Source: Streptomyces orinoci (GTDB taxonomy: Bacteria; Actinomycetota; Actinomycetes; Streptomycetales; Streptomycetaceae). Taken from it: a stretch of 64,000 nucleotides of DNA. The translations under genes were made by a program, and so were the position numbers. Below the pieces are notes generated by a model. That model saw only the letters and a program-made list of their open reading frames with translations. It was not told the DNA's origin and did no database searches. Positions 14,490 to 22,578 of this stretch are shown here, piece after piece; positions within the stretch are counted from its first letter, which is position 1; each line of letters starts with the position of its first letter. The stretch spans positions 1 through 64,000 of the forward strand of contig NZ_PHNC01000035.1 of assembly GCF_003121295.1 (NCBI RefSeq). Direction: 5' to 3'.

Positions 14490-16742
14490 CTACCCCCGCC
14501 CCGTAGGCGGCCTCCGGCTCCCCGCTCGGTAGGGCGGAGGCCAAGGCGCCCCCACCCCCTCATACCCCTGCTCCGCAGCCGCGTGCAAGGTCCAGTGCGG
14601 ATCATAGAGATGCGGCCGAGCCAGCGCGCACAAATCCGTACGCCCCGCCAGGACAAGCGAGTTGACGTCGTCCCAGGACGAGATCGCACCGACCGCGATC
14701 ACCGGTACACCCACCCCAAGCCGGATCCGCTCCGCGAACGGCGTCTGGAAGGAGCGCCCGAACGCCGGGCGCTCAAAAGGCACCACCTGCCCCGTGGAGA
14801 CATCGATCGCATCCGCGCCATGCGCCGCGAACGCACCGGCGATGGCCAGGGCGTCCTCGGCCGTGGTCCCCCCGTCCGCCCAGTCCGTGGCGGAGATCCG
14901 CACCGTCATCGGCCGGTCCGCCGGCCAGACGGCCCGTACCGCGTCGAAGACCTCCAGCGGATAGGCCAGCCGTCCCCCGAGATCACCGCCATACGCATCA
15001 GTCCGGTGATTGGTGAGCGGGGAGAGGAAGGAGGAGAGCAGATAGCCATGGGCGCAGTGCAGCTCCAGCAGATCGAATCCGGCCCGCGCCGCCGCCCGCG
15101 CCGAGGACACGAACTGCTCGCGGATATCACGTAGTTCAGCCGCCGAAGCCGCGTGCGGCACCTGGCTGACGCCGGGCAGATAGGGCAGCGGCGAGGGGGC
15201 GACCAGCGGCCAGTTGCCCTGCGGCAGGGGCTGGTCGATGCCCTCCCACATCAGCCGGGTGGAGCCCTTGCGCCCGCTGTGGCCCAGCTGGATGCCGAGG
15301 GCGGTCCCCGGCGCCCGGCCGTGGACGAAGTCGGTGATCCGCCGCCAGGCGGCCTCGTGTTCCGCGGTGTACAGACCCGCACAGCCGGGAGTGATCCGCC
15401 CCTGGGCGCTGACGCAGACCATCTCGGTCATCACCAGCCCGGCCCCGCCCAGCGCCCTCGCCCCCAGGTGCACCAGGTGGAAGTCGCCCGGGGTGCCGTC
15501 CACGGCCGAGTACATGTCCATCGGGGAGACCACCACCCGGTTGCGCAGGGTCAGCCCGCGCAGCCGGAAGGGGGTGAACATGGGCGGGGTGCCCGGCGGG
15601 ATCCCGGCCTCGGCCTCCACCGCGGCCACAAACCGGGCGTCGCGCAGCCGCAGGTTGTCATGGGTGACCCGGCGGCTGCGGGTGAGCAGGTTGAAGGCGA
15701 ACCGGTGCGGTGGCTGGCCGGTGCGGTCGGCGAGGTCCTCGAACCACTCCAGGCTGGCCCGGGCGGCCCGCTGGGTGGACTCCACCACCGGGCGCCGCTC
15801 GGCCTCGTACGCCGCGAGCGCCGCCGGCACATCCCTGGCGCCGTCCAGTTGCCCGGCCAGCGCCAGGGCGTCCTCGACCGCCAGCTTGGTGCCGGAGCCG
15901 ATGGAGAAGTGCGCGGTGTGCGCGGCGTCGCCCAGCAGCACCGTACGGCCGTAGGACCAGCGCTCGTTGACCACGGTCCGGAACGCCGTCCAGGCCGAGC
16001 GGTTGGCCCGCAGCGGACGGCCCTGAAGCGCCCCGGCGAAGTGGGCGGCGCAGTGGCGCAGTGTTCCGGCCTCGTCGCAGCGGTCCAGTCCGGCCCGCCG
16101 CCAGACCTCCTCCCGCATCTCCACGATGACCGTGCTGGCCCCGGACTGGTAGGGGTAGCCGTGGAGTTGCATCACGCCATAGGGGGTCTCGGCGATCTCG
16201 AAGCGGAAGGCATCGAAGGCGAAGTCGGCGGCCAGCCAGATATAGCGGCAGCGATGGGTGGTGAGGCTGGGGCGGAAGTGCGAGCGGTGGGCCTGGCGGG
16301 TGGCGCTGTGCACTCCATCGGCGGCTATCACCAGGTCGTGTTCCCGGGCCAGTTGGGCTGCGGGCGGGGCCTCGGTGCGAAAGCGCAGGGTGACGCCCAG
16401 TTCCCGGCAGCGCCGGTGGAGGACGGACAGCAGGGTGCGGCGGCCGACGGCGGCGAAGCCATGGCCGCCGGAGCGCAGCCGGCGCCCCCGGTGGACCACA
16501 TCGATATGGTCCCAGTGGACAAACTCCTTGCGCAGCTCGGCATGGACCTCGGGATCGGCGGTCTCGATGCCGCCCAGGGTGTCGTCGGAGAACACCACTC
16601 CGAAGCCGAAGGTGTCCTCGGGGGCGTTGCGCTCCCAGAGGGTGATCTCCCTTCGGGGGGCCCGGCGTTTGAGCAGGGCGGCGGCGTAGAGGCCGCCGGG
16701 TCCGCCGCCGATGACCGCGATGCGCGGGGCCGCCGGGGTCAT
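14490..16742 (-). CDS. FAD monooxygenase/old yellow enzyme fusion (2-aminobenzoyl-CoA or salicylyl-CoA type)
   Basis: This 750-residue two-domain flavoenzyme joins a UbiH/PHBH-like FAD monooxygenase half (about 1-370: AVIGGGPGGLYAAALL, LVIAADGVHSATR, LLGDAAHTAHFSIGSGTKLA) to an NADH:flavin oxidoreductase/old yellow enzyme half (about 380-750: FTPFRLRGLTLRNRVVVSPM, IQLGHSGRKGS, LELHCAHGYLLSSFLSPLTN, RISATDW). This fusion is known from 2-aminobenzoyl-CoA monooxygenase/reductase and salicylyl-CoA 5-hydroxylase, which hydroxylate and reduce the CoA-bound ring. The start at ATG 16742 is 2 bp after the upstream hydratase stop; an in-frame GTG at 16748 overlaps it. Its pairing with the ligase, dehydrogenase and Rid-family gene makes an anthranilyl-CoA pathway most likely. 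Confidence 0.88.
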   Translation of the reverse strand: MTPAAPRIAVIGGGPGGLYAAALLKRRAPRREITLWERNAPEDTFGFGVVFSDDTLGGIETADPEVHAELRKEFVHWDHIDVVHRGRRLRSGGHGFAAVGRRTLLSVLHRRCRELGVTLRFRTEAPPAAQLAREHDLVIAADGVHSATRQAHRSHFRPSLTTHRCRYIWLAADFAFDAFRFEIAETPYGVMQLHGYPYQSGASTVIVEMREEVWRRAGLDRCDEAGTLRHCAAHFAGALQGRPLRANRSAWTAFRTVVNERWSYGRTVLLGDAAHTAHFSIGSGTKLAVEDALALAGQLDGARDVPAALAAYEAERRPVVESTQRAARASLEWFEDLADRTGQPPHRFAFNLLTRSRRVTHDNLRLRDARFVAAVEAEAGIPPGTPPMFTPFRLRGLTLRNRVVVSPMDMYSAVDGTPGDFHLVHLGARALGGAGLVMTEMVCVSAQGRITPGCAGLYTAEHEAAWRRITDFVHGRAPGTALGIQLGHSGRKGSTRLMWEGIDQPLPQGNWPLVAPSPLPYLPGVSQVPHAASAAELRDIREQFVSSARAAARAGFDLLELHCAHGYLLSSFLSPLTNHRTDAYGGDLGGRLAYPLEVFDAVRAVWPADRPMTVRISATDWADGGTTAEDALAIAGAFAAHGADAIDVSTGQVVPFERPAFGRSFQTPFAERIRLGVGVPVIAVGAISSWDDVNSLVLAGRTDLCALARPHLYDPHWTLHAAAEQGYEGVGAPWPPPYRAGSRRPPTGRG

Positions 16743-16744
16743 GG

Positions 16745-17578
16745 TCACCGTCCCCGCCAGCGGGGCGGCCGCCCGCCGGTGAAGGCGGCGTGGAACTCGG
16801 CGTAGTCGGCGCTGTTCATCAGCAGGGCCTGGGTGGCCGCGTCCAGTTCGATGGCCGCGCCCAGGGGCATATCGAGTTCGGCGGTGAGCAGGGCCTTGGT
16901 CTGGGCGTGGGCGAGCGCGGGGCCCTCGGCGAGCCGGCGGGCCAGTGCCAGGGCGGCGGCGGGCACCTCGCCCTCCTCCGTCAACTGGCTGATGAGGCCG
17001 ATGCGTTCGGCCTCGGCGGCCCTTACGGTCTCGCCGAGCATCAGCAGCCGGGTGGCATGGCCCAGGCCGACCACCCGGGGCAGCAGATAGGCGGCCCCCA
17101 TATCGCCGCCGGAGAGGCCGACCCGGGTGAAGAGGAAGGCGAAGCGGGTGGTGGGGTCGGCGATCCGGAAGTCGGCGGCCAGGGCCAGCACCGCGCCCGC
17201 CCCGGCCGCCACACCATGGACGGCGGCGATCACCGGGAAGGGGCATTCGCGCAGCGCCCGGACGACCTGTCCGGTCATCCGGTTGAAGTCCAGCAGCCGG
17301 CCGGTGTCCATGGCCAGGGTGGCGCCGATGATCTCGTCCACATCACCGCCGGAGCAGAAGCCGCGCCCCTCGCCGCCGAGCACCAGGGCACGTACCGAGC
17401 CGTCGCGGGCGAGTTCGGGCAGCAGGTCGCGCAGGTCGGCATAGGCGCCGAAGGTAAGAGCGTTGAGTTTTCCGGGGCGGGCCAGGGTGACGGTGGCCAC
17501 CCCGGAGTCGAGGGTCAGGCGCAGGTGCCGCCATTCCTCGGTGGTGGACGCGGAGCCGGTGAACGGGCTCATGAGCAT
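16745..17578 (-). CDS. Enoyl-CoA hydratase/isomerase family protein
   Basis: This 277-residue crotonase-fold protein has VATVTLARPGKLNALTFG, the oxyanion-hole segment GGEGRGFCSGGDVDE, and VAAVHGVAAGAGAVLALAADFRIA with FLFTRVGLSGGDMG. It would hydrate or hydrolyse an alicyclic enoyl-CoA formed after ring reduction. It is the first gene of the minus-strand operon with the monooxygenase fusion, and its upstream region carries the perfect palindrome at 17633-17650. Confidence 0.9.
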   Translation of the reverse strand: MLMSPFTGSASTTEEWRHLRLTLDSGVATVTLARPGKLNALTFGAYADLRDLLPELARDGSVRALVLGGEGRGFCSGGDVDEIIGATLAMDTGRLLDFNRMTGQVVRALRECPFPVIAAVHGVAAGAGAVLALAADFRIADPTTRFAFLFTRVGLSGGDMGAAYLLPRVVGLGHATRLLMLGETVRAAEAERIGLISQLTEEGEVPAAALALARRLAEGPALAHAQTKALLTAELDMPLGAAIELDAATQALLMNSADYAEFHAAFTGGRPPRWRGR

Positions 17579-17632
17579 GGCCTCCTTCAGCCGGGCGAGG
17601 GCTGGTGCCTGCCCGGCGAAGTTATCACCGCA

Positions 17633-17650
17633 TCGTGACCGCCGTCACGA
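17633..17650. promoter_or_regulatory. Candidate PaaX operator upstream of hydratase/monooxygenase operon
   Basis: TCGTGAC-CGCC-GTCACGA is a perfect 7-bp inverted repeat with a 4-bp spacer, about 55 bp ahead of the hydratase start. It shares GAC-GCCGTCAC with the site at 11732-11747. Confidence 0.5.
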
Positions 17651-17711
17651 GGGCGACATAGAAGCCAACTCGGCGGAGGGGGACGCCCGTTACGGCTCCG
17701 GGTCCGTGGGC

Positions 17712-18716
17712 TCAGCGGGAGAGGGTCGCCACCAGCAGGGCCTTGATGGTGTGCATCCGGTTCTCGGCCTCGTCCCAGACCACCGAGTGCAGCGATTCGA
17801 AGACCTCGTCGGTGACCTCCAGGGAGGTCAGGCCATGGCGTTCATGGACCTCCCGGGCCACCGAGGTGCCCAGGTCATGGAAGGCGGGCAGGCAGTGCAG
17901 GAACTTCACCGCCGGGTTGCCGGTGGCCCGCAGGACGTCCATGGTCACCGCGTATGGGGCCAGCAGGGCGATCCGGGCGTCCCAGACCTCCTTGGGCTCA
18001 CCCATGGACACCCAGACATCGGTGGCCACGAAGTCGGCGCCCGCTACGCCCTGCTGGACATCGGCGGTGAGGGTGATCCGGGCGCCGCTCCACCGGGCCA
18101 GGCGCTGGGCCTGGGCCACCACCTCGGCGGCGGGCCAGAGTTCCTCGGGGGCCACGATGCGTACATCCATGCCCAGCAACGCCCCGGTGACCAGGTAGGA
18201 GTTGCCCATGTTGTAGCGGGCGTCGCCGAGGTAGGCGAGGCCGACATGCTCCAGGGGCTTGGCGGTGTGCTCGGTCATGGTGAGCACATCGGCCAGCATC
18301 TGGGTGGGGTGCCATTCATCGGTGAGGCCGTTGAAGACCGGGACCCCGGCATGGGCGGCCAGTTCCTCCACCACCGACTGGCCATGGCCGCGGTACTGGA
18401 TGGCGTCAAACATCCGGCCGAGCACCCGGGCGGTGTCCTTGACCGACTCCTTGTGGCCCACCTGGGACCCGGCGGGGTCCAGATAGGTGGTGCGCGCGCC
18501 CTGGTCGGCGGCGGCGACCTCGAAGGCGCAGCGGGTGCGGGTGGAGGTCTTCTCGAAGACCAGGGCGATATTGCGGCCCTGGAGCCGGGGCTGCTCGGTG
18601 CCCGCCTGCTTGGCGGCCTTGAGCTCGGCCGCGAGCTCGATGAGGCCGTGGAACTCCTCGGCGGTCAGGTCCGTTTCCTTCAGCAGATGCCGGCCCTTGA
18701 GTCGGTCTGTGACCAT
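17712..18716 (-). CDS. arcB: Ornithine carbamoyltransferase (catabolic, arginine deiminase pathway)
   Basis: ArcB converts citrulline and phosphate to ornithine and carbamoyl phosphate in arginine catabolism. The 334-residue protein shows the carbamoyl-phosphate loop FEKTSTRTRCAFE, then YRGHGQSVVEELA, FNGLTDEWHPTQMLAD and the ornithine motif FLHCLPAFHD. ATG 18716 has GGGAG upstream; the frame is open to 18749. It follows arcA with the AT-rich segment between them, which favours ArcB over the anabolic ArgF. The two classes cannot be separated with certainty by eye. Confidence 0.9.
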   Translation of the reverse strand: MVTDRLKGRHLLKETDLTAEEFHGLIELAAELKAAKQAGTEQPRLQGRNIALVFEKTSTRTRCAFEVAAADQGARTTYLDPAGSQVGHKESVKDTARVLGRMFDAIQYRGHGQSVVEELAAHAGVPVFNGLTDEWHPTQMLADVLTMTEHTAKPLEHVGLAYLGDARYNMGNSYLVTGALLGMDVRIVAPEELWPAAEVVAQAQRLARWSGARITLTADVQQGVAGADFVATDVWVSMGEPKEVWDARIALLAPYAVTMDVLRATGNPAVKFLHCLPAFHDLGTSVAREVHERHGLTSLEVTDEVFESLHSVVWDEAENRMHTIKALLVATLSR

Positions 18717-18743
18717 GACGATGGACTCCCTGGTTTTATTCCT

Positions 18744-18768
18744 ATGCAATAATTGGCAATATTATGCA
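18744..18768. promoter_or_regulatory. AT-rich ARG-box-like palindrome between arcA and arcB
   Basis: TGCAATAAT (18745-18753) and ATTATGCA (18761-18768) form an imperfect inverted repeat in an unusually AT-rich patch for this DNA. It overlaps the arcA stop and lies just upstream of arcB. The TGCA-flanked AT-rich arms resemble ArgR-type boxes. It may control arcB separately. Confidence 0.4.
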
Positions 18769-19997
18769 CTCCCGGGCACGGGGTCCCGCTCCACCGGACA
18801 GCTCATACAGCGCGGCCCTCCCCTGCCCCGGCCCAGTTCGCTGCCGGGGATGGTGATCACCTCGATGCCGTTCTTGCGCAGAAAGGTGTTGGTGGTGACG
18901 TTGCGCTCATAGGCGACCACCACTCCGGGCTCGATGGCCAGCACATTGCAGCCGTCGTCCCACTGCTCGCGTTCGGCGGCGTGGACATCCTGGCGGGCGG
19001 TGAGCACCCGGATGGAATCCAGCCCCAGGGCGGCCGCGATGGCGCGGTGCATATGCTCCGGCGGATGGTCGGTGACCTTCAACTCCCGTTCGCCGACGCC
19101 CGGTTCGATGGTGTAGGAGCGGAGCATGCCCAGTCCGGCGTACTGGGTGAAGGTGTCCCCGTCCACCATGGTCATCACCGTGTCCAGGTGCATAAAGGCC
19201 CGCCCCTTGGGCATGTCCAGGGCCACGATGGTGCGGGCCGAGCCGGCCGCGAACAGCCGGTGGGCCAGCATCTCCACCGCCTGCGGGGTGGTCCGTTCAC
19301 TCATCCCGATCAGCACCGCGCCCTGCCCGATGACCAGGACGTCACCGCCCTCGATGGTGGAGGGATAGGCGGCCTGCCCCTCCGACCACACCCGGAAGTC
19401 ACCGCCGGCGAACAGCGGATGATGCCGGTAGACCGCCTCATAATGCGCGGTCTCATGCCAACGGGCGGGCCAGCGCATGGCGTTGACGCACACCCCGTCA
19501 TATATCCAGGCCGAGGTGTCCCTGGTGAACAGGTGGTTGGGCAGCGGATCGAGCAGGAAGTCGTCCAGGTCCATCACATGGAAGCGGACCGAGACCGGTT
19601 CCGGGTGCCGTTCCAGGAACTCCCGCTTGGTCATGCCCCCGATCAGCCAGTCGGCCAGTTCCCCGGCGGGCATGGCCTCGAAGGCCGCCCGGATATGGCC
19701 GGTGGCCAGCGGCCCGTACTCCCGCTCGTAGAAGATCCGCCCAAGCACCATCGAACGGGCTTCGGGAACCTCCAGGGTCTGCGCCAGCAGGTCCCGGAAC
19801 AGATGCACCTCCACCCCGCGCTCGCGCAGCACATCGGCGAAGCCGTCGTGCTCGGCGCGGGCGCGGCGCACCCAGAGCACATCGTCGAAGAGAAGAGCGT
19901 CCTTGTTGGACGGCGTGAGCCGCTTCAGCTCCAGGTCGGGGCGGTGCAGGATGACTCGGCGCAGCCGCCCGGCCTCGGAATCGACATGGAATCCCAT
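18762..19997 (-). CDS. arcA: Arginine deiminase
   Basis: ArcA hydrolyses arginine to citrulline and ammonia, the first step of the ADI pathway. The 411-residue protein has FHVDSEAGRLRRVILHRPD, the motif FTRDTSAWIYDGV, EGGDVLVIGQGAVLIGMSERT, HLDTVMTMVDGD and the catalytic Cys segment GGPRCMSCPV near the C-terminus. ATG 19997 is the natural start; the frame runs open further upstream without protein-like sequence. It begins 19 bp after the MFS gene and is followed by arcB, giving an apparent MFS-arcA-arcB operon. Confidence 0.95.
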   Translation of the reverse strand: MGFHVDSEAGRLRRVILHRPDLELKRLTPSNKDALLFDDVLWVRRARAEHDGFADVLRERGVEVHLFRDLLAQTLEVPEARSMVLGRIFYEREYGPLATGHIRAAFEAMPAGELADWLIGGMTKREFLERHPEPVSVRFHVMDLDDFLLDPLPNHLFTRDTSAWIYDGVCVNAMRWPARWHETAHYEAVYRHHPLFAGGDFRVWSEGQAAYPSTIEGGDVLVIGQGAVLIGMSERTTPQAVEMLAHRLFAAGSARTIVALDMPKGRAFMHLDTVMTMVDGDTFTQYAGLGMLRSYTIEPGVGERELKVTDHPPEHMHRAIAAALGLDSIRVLTARQDVHAAEREQWDDGCNVLAIEPGVVVAYERNVTTNTFLRKNGIEVITIPGSELGRGRGGPRCMSCPVERDPVPGSA

Positions 19998-20016
19998 CCC
20001 CCCATCCTCACCCGGA

Positions 20017-21465
20017 TCACCCGTGATCACCCCGTGTACGCGGGCCGAAGGCCAGCGCGGCCACCACGGCCAGGGCGGAGCCGGCGGCCGCGACCAGCCA
20101 GCCATGGCGCAGGGAGCCCAGGGCCGGGTGGTGGGCACCGCCGCCCAGGGCGACCAGAACCGCCACGCCGAGAGCGGTGCCGCCCTGCCGGGAGACCATC
20201 AGCACACCGGAGCCGCTGGACATCCGGTCCTCCGGCAGCCGCCCGGCGGCGGCGAACATCACCGACTGGTACAGCCCGGTGCCCACCCCGGCGCACACCA
20301 GGCCGGGCAGGAAGGCGGCCGGGTAGTGCGACCGGCCGCCCACGGCGCACAGCCACCACAGCGGGGCGGCCAGGAAGGCCAGCGCGCCCAGCAAGGCGGC
20401 GCCGCGCTCCCCCAGGGCCCGGACGATGCGGCCGGAGCAGACCGAGACCAGCAGCACCGTGCCGGGCCAGGGCGCCAGGGCCAGGCCCGCGTCCTGGATG
20501 GAGTAGTGCCAGACGCCGGTGAACAGCTGGGTCGCCGCCAGCGTCATGGCGCCATAGGCCAGAAAGTAGCTCAGCAGCCCCAGACCGGCGGCGGTGAAGC
20601 CACGGGTGGCGAACAGCGCGGGATCCACCACGGGGGCGGCGGCCCGCCGGACATGGGCCGCGCACAGCCCGGCCGCCAGCACTCCGGCGGCCGCCAGGCC
20701 CAGGGTGGCCGGAGAGCCATAGCCGAGGTCCTGGGCCTCGGCGAAGGCGGTGACCAGGCAGGCGATGGCGGCGAAGACCAGGACCGTCCCGGCCGGGTCG
20801 AGGGACCGGCGGGTCGCGGCTCCGCTCCTTCCGGGGGCGGTACGGGGCAGCAGCCGCACCCCCGCCACCAGGGCCGCCAGCACCACCGGCACATTGATCA
20901 GGAAGATCCAGCGCCAGTCATGGGCGGCCAGCAGACCGCCGAGCACCGGTCCGGAACCGGCCGCCAGCGCGCTCACCGCGGTCCACACCCCCACCGCCGT
21001 GGGCCGTTCCCGGTCCGGGAAGGCGGGCAGCGCCAGGGAGAGCGAGGTGGGCACCAGTACGGCCGCGCCCACGCCCTGCACCACCCGGGCGGCGATCAGG
21101 CCCGCCAGCCCCGGGGCGGCGGCACAGCCCGCCGAGGCCAGGCCGAAGAGGGCCAGGCCGAGCAGGAAGGAGCGGCGCCGCCCGGTCGCATCGGCCACCC
21201 GGCCCGCCGGGATCAGCAGCGCGGCCAGGATCACGGTATAGGCGTTGAGCACCCAGGACAGCTCGGCGGTGGGGGCCGAACGGTACTCCCGGCCGATCAT
21301 CGGGAAGGCGATATTGACCGCGATGGCGTCCAGCACGGCCAGGAACTGGGCGGCGGAGGCCACGGCGAGGACCAGCCAGCGGCGCGGATCCGGGGCGGGG
21401 GCGGCGGCAGGCGCCGAGTCCCGCCCCGGCGGGGCGGCGAGGTCGGTGGAGATCGTCATGTCCAC
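20017..21465 (-). CDS. MFS transporter, DHA2 (14-TM) type
   Basis: This polytopic membrane protein of about 482 residues has many hydrophobic helices. It shows the DHA2-type early motif SAAQFLAVLDAIAVNIAFP, LLIPAGRVADATGRRRSFL (motif A), and VVQGVGAAVLVPTSLSL. Such proteins usually export drugs or metabolites by proton antiport. It is the first gene of the minus-strand unit with arcA and arcB, in the place where an arginine/ornithine antiporter is often found, but it is not an ArcD-type protein by sequence. The start is GTG 21465 or ATG 21459; neither has a strong ribosome-binding site. Confidence 0.88.
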   Translation of the reverse strand: MDMTISTDLAAPPGRDSAPAAAPAPDPRRWLVLAVASAAQFLAVLDAIAVNIAFPMIGREYRSAPTAELSWVLNAYTVILAALLIPAGRVADATGRRRSFLLGLALFGLASAGCAAAPGLAGLIAARVVQGVGAAVLVPTSLSLALPAFPDRERPTAVGVWTAVSALAAGSGPVLGGLLAAHDWRWIFLINVPVVLAALVAGVRLLPRTAPGRSGAATRRSLDPAGTVLVFAAIACLVTAFAEAQDLGYGSPATLGLAAAGVLAAGLCAAHVRRAAAPVVDPALFATRGFTAAGLGLLSYFLAYGAMTLAATQLFTGVWHYSIQDAGLALAPWPGTVLLVSVCSGRIVRALGERGAALLGALAFLAAPLWWLCAVGGRSHYPAAFLPGLVCAGVGTGLYQSVMFAAAGRLPEDRMSSGSGVLMVSRQGGTALGVAVLVALGGGAHHPALGSLRHGWLVAAAGSALAVVAALAFGPRTRGDHG

Positions 21466-21496
21466 AGCATCGTGGTGGGCGTCCGGCGGCCACGAG

Positions 21497-21531
21497 TGGC
21501 AGTAATGACAATGCCCGGTACATTGCTGCCA
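21497..21531. promoter_or_regulatory. Inverted repeat operator at GlxA-type regulator start
   Basis: TGGCAGTAATG (21497-21507) and CATTGCTGCCA (21521-21531) form an inverted repeat matching 10 of 11 positions with a 13-bp spacer. The right arm ends on the A of the regulator's ATG. It is a likely autoregulatory site that may also control the divergent MFS-arc operon. Confidence 0.5.
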
Positions 21532-22493
21532 TGCCTTCGATAGCCGTGGCGGTCACCGATGGACTGCCCTTCTTCGAACTGGCCATCCCCTGCCATATCT
21601 TCGGGGACGACCGGATCGAGACCCCCGAAGACTGGTACGAGTTGAAGCTCTGCGCGGTGGGCACCGAGCGGGACGGCCTGGCGGGGTCGATGCACTGGTT
21701 CAGCGCCCGGACCCCTTATGGGGCCGAGGAGTTGGTGACCGCCGACACGGTGCTGGTGCCGGGCGCCGCGGATGTGCACGGCGACCCGCCGGGGGAACTC
21801 ACCGAGGCCCTGCGCACCGCGCACCGGCGCGGGGCGCGGCTGGTCTCGCTGTGCTCCGGTGCCTTCACCCTGGCCGCCACCGGGCTGCTGGACGGACGTG
21901 CCGCCACCACCCACTGGCGCTATGCGCCGCTGCTCGCCGAACGGTATCCGGCGGTACGGGTGGAGCCCTCGGTGCTCTATGTGGACCACGGCGATGTGGT
22001 GACCGGAGCCGGGTCCACCGCGAGCATCGACGTCTGTCTGCACCTGGTGCGCGAGGACTTCGGGATGGAGACGGCCAACGCGGTGGCCCGGCAGCTGGTG
22101 GCCCCCGCCCACCGGCCGGGCGGCCAGGCGCAGTTCATCGAGGCACCGCTGCCGGGGCGGGTGGACGATCCGCTGGCGCGGCTGCTGGAGTGGGCCGCGG
22201 GCCGGCTCCACGAACCGCTGACGGTCGCGGACCTGGCCCGGCGGGCGCGGATGAGCCCGCGCACCCTGGCCCGGCGGTTCCAGGCGGCGACCGGCACCAC
22301 CCCGATGCAGTGGCTTCAGGTCCAGCGGGTGGCGCGGGCAAGGGAGTTGCTGGAGAACAGCGATGAATCGGTGGACCGGGTGGCGGAGTTGTGCGGCCTG
22401 GGCACGGCGGCGAACTTCCGCCGGCGGTTCGCGGGCGTGGTGGGGGTCGCCCCCAGCGAGTACCGGCGGGCTTTCCGCCGGAGGGCGAGCTGA
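21531..22493 (+). CDS. GlxA-family AraC regulator (DJ-1/PfpI + HTH)
   Basis: This 320-residue regulator has an N-terminal DJ-1/PfpI-like domain (about 1-185) with the nucleophile-elbow motif LVSLCSGAFTLAATGLLDG and THWRYAPLLAERYP, and a C-terminal AraC double helix-turn-helix (about 220-318: LARRARMSPRTLARRFQAATG, ARELLENSDESVDRVAELCG). The architecture is that of GlxA regulators, which often control arginine-related or other amino acid catabolism. It is divergent from the MFS-arcA-arcB operon and its start abuts a palindrome, so control of arginine catabolism is a reasonable inference. Confidence 0.9.
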   Translation: MPSIAVAVTDGLPFFELAIPCHIFGDDRIETPEDWYELKLCAVGTERDGLAGSMHWFSARTPYGAEELVTADTVLVPGAADVHGDPPGELTEALRTAHRRGARLVSLCSGAFTLAATGLLDGRAATTHWRYAPLLAERYPAVRVEPSVLYVDHGDVVTGAGSTASIDVCLHLVREDFGMETANAVARQLVAPAHRPGGQAQFIEAPLPGRVDDPLARLLEWAAGRLHEPLTVADLARRARMSPRTLARRFQAATGTTPMQWLQVQRVARARELLENSDESVDRVAELCGLGTAANFRRRFAGVVGVAPSEYRRAFRRRAS

Positions 22494-22494
22494 G

Positions 22495-22539
22495 CACCCG
22501 CCCGCCCGTTACGCGACAAGTGCAACGGGCGGGCGGGTG
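22495..22539. terminator. Strong bidirectional hairpin terminator
   Basis: CACCCGCCCGCCCGTT (22495-22510) pairs perfectly with AACGGGCGGGCGGGTG (22524-22539) around a 13-base loop. It starts 2 bp after the GlxA-type gene and faces the convergent pnkp end. There is no U-tract, as is usual in Streptomyces. Confidence 0.75.
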
Positions 22540-22578
22540 GGCGGAATACGCGCCGCAGGCGCATGCACCGGCACCGGC

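Noticed and set aside
17712..18716. Anabolic argF
   Set aside because: Direct linkage to arcA and absence of other arg biosynthesis genes favour the catabolic enzyme, though sequence alone does not prove it.
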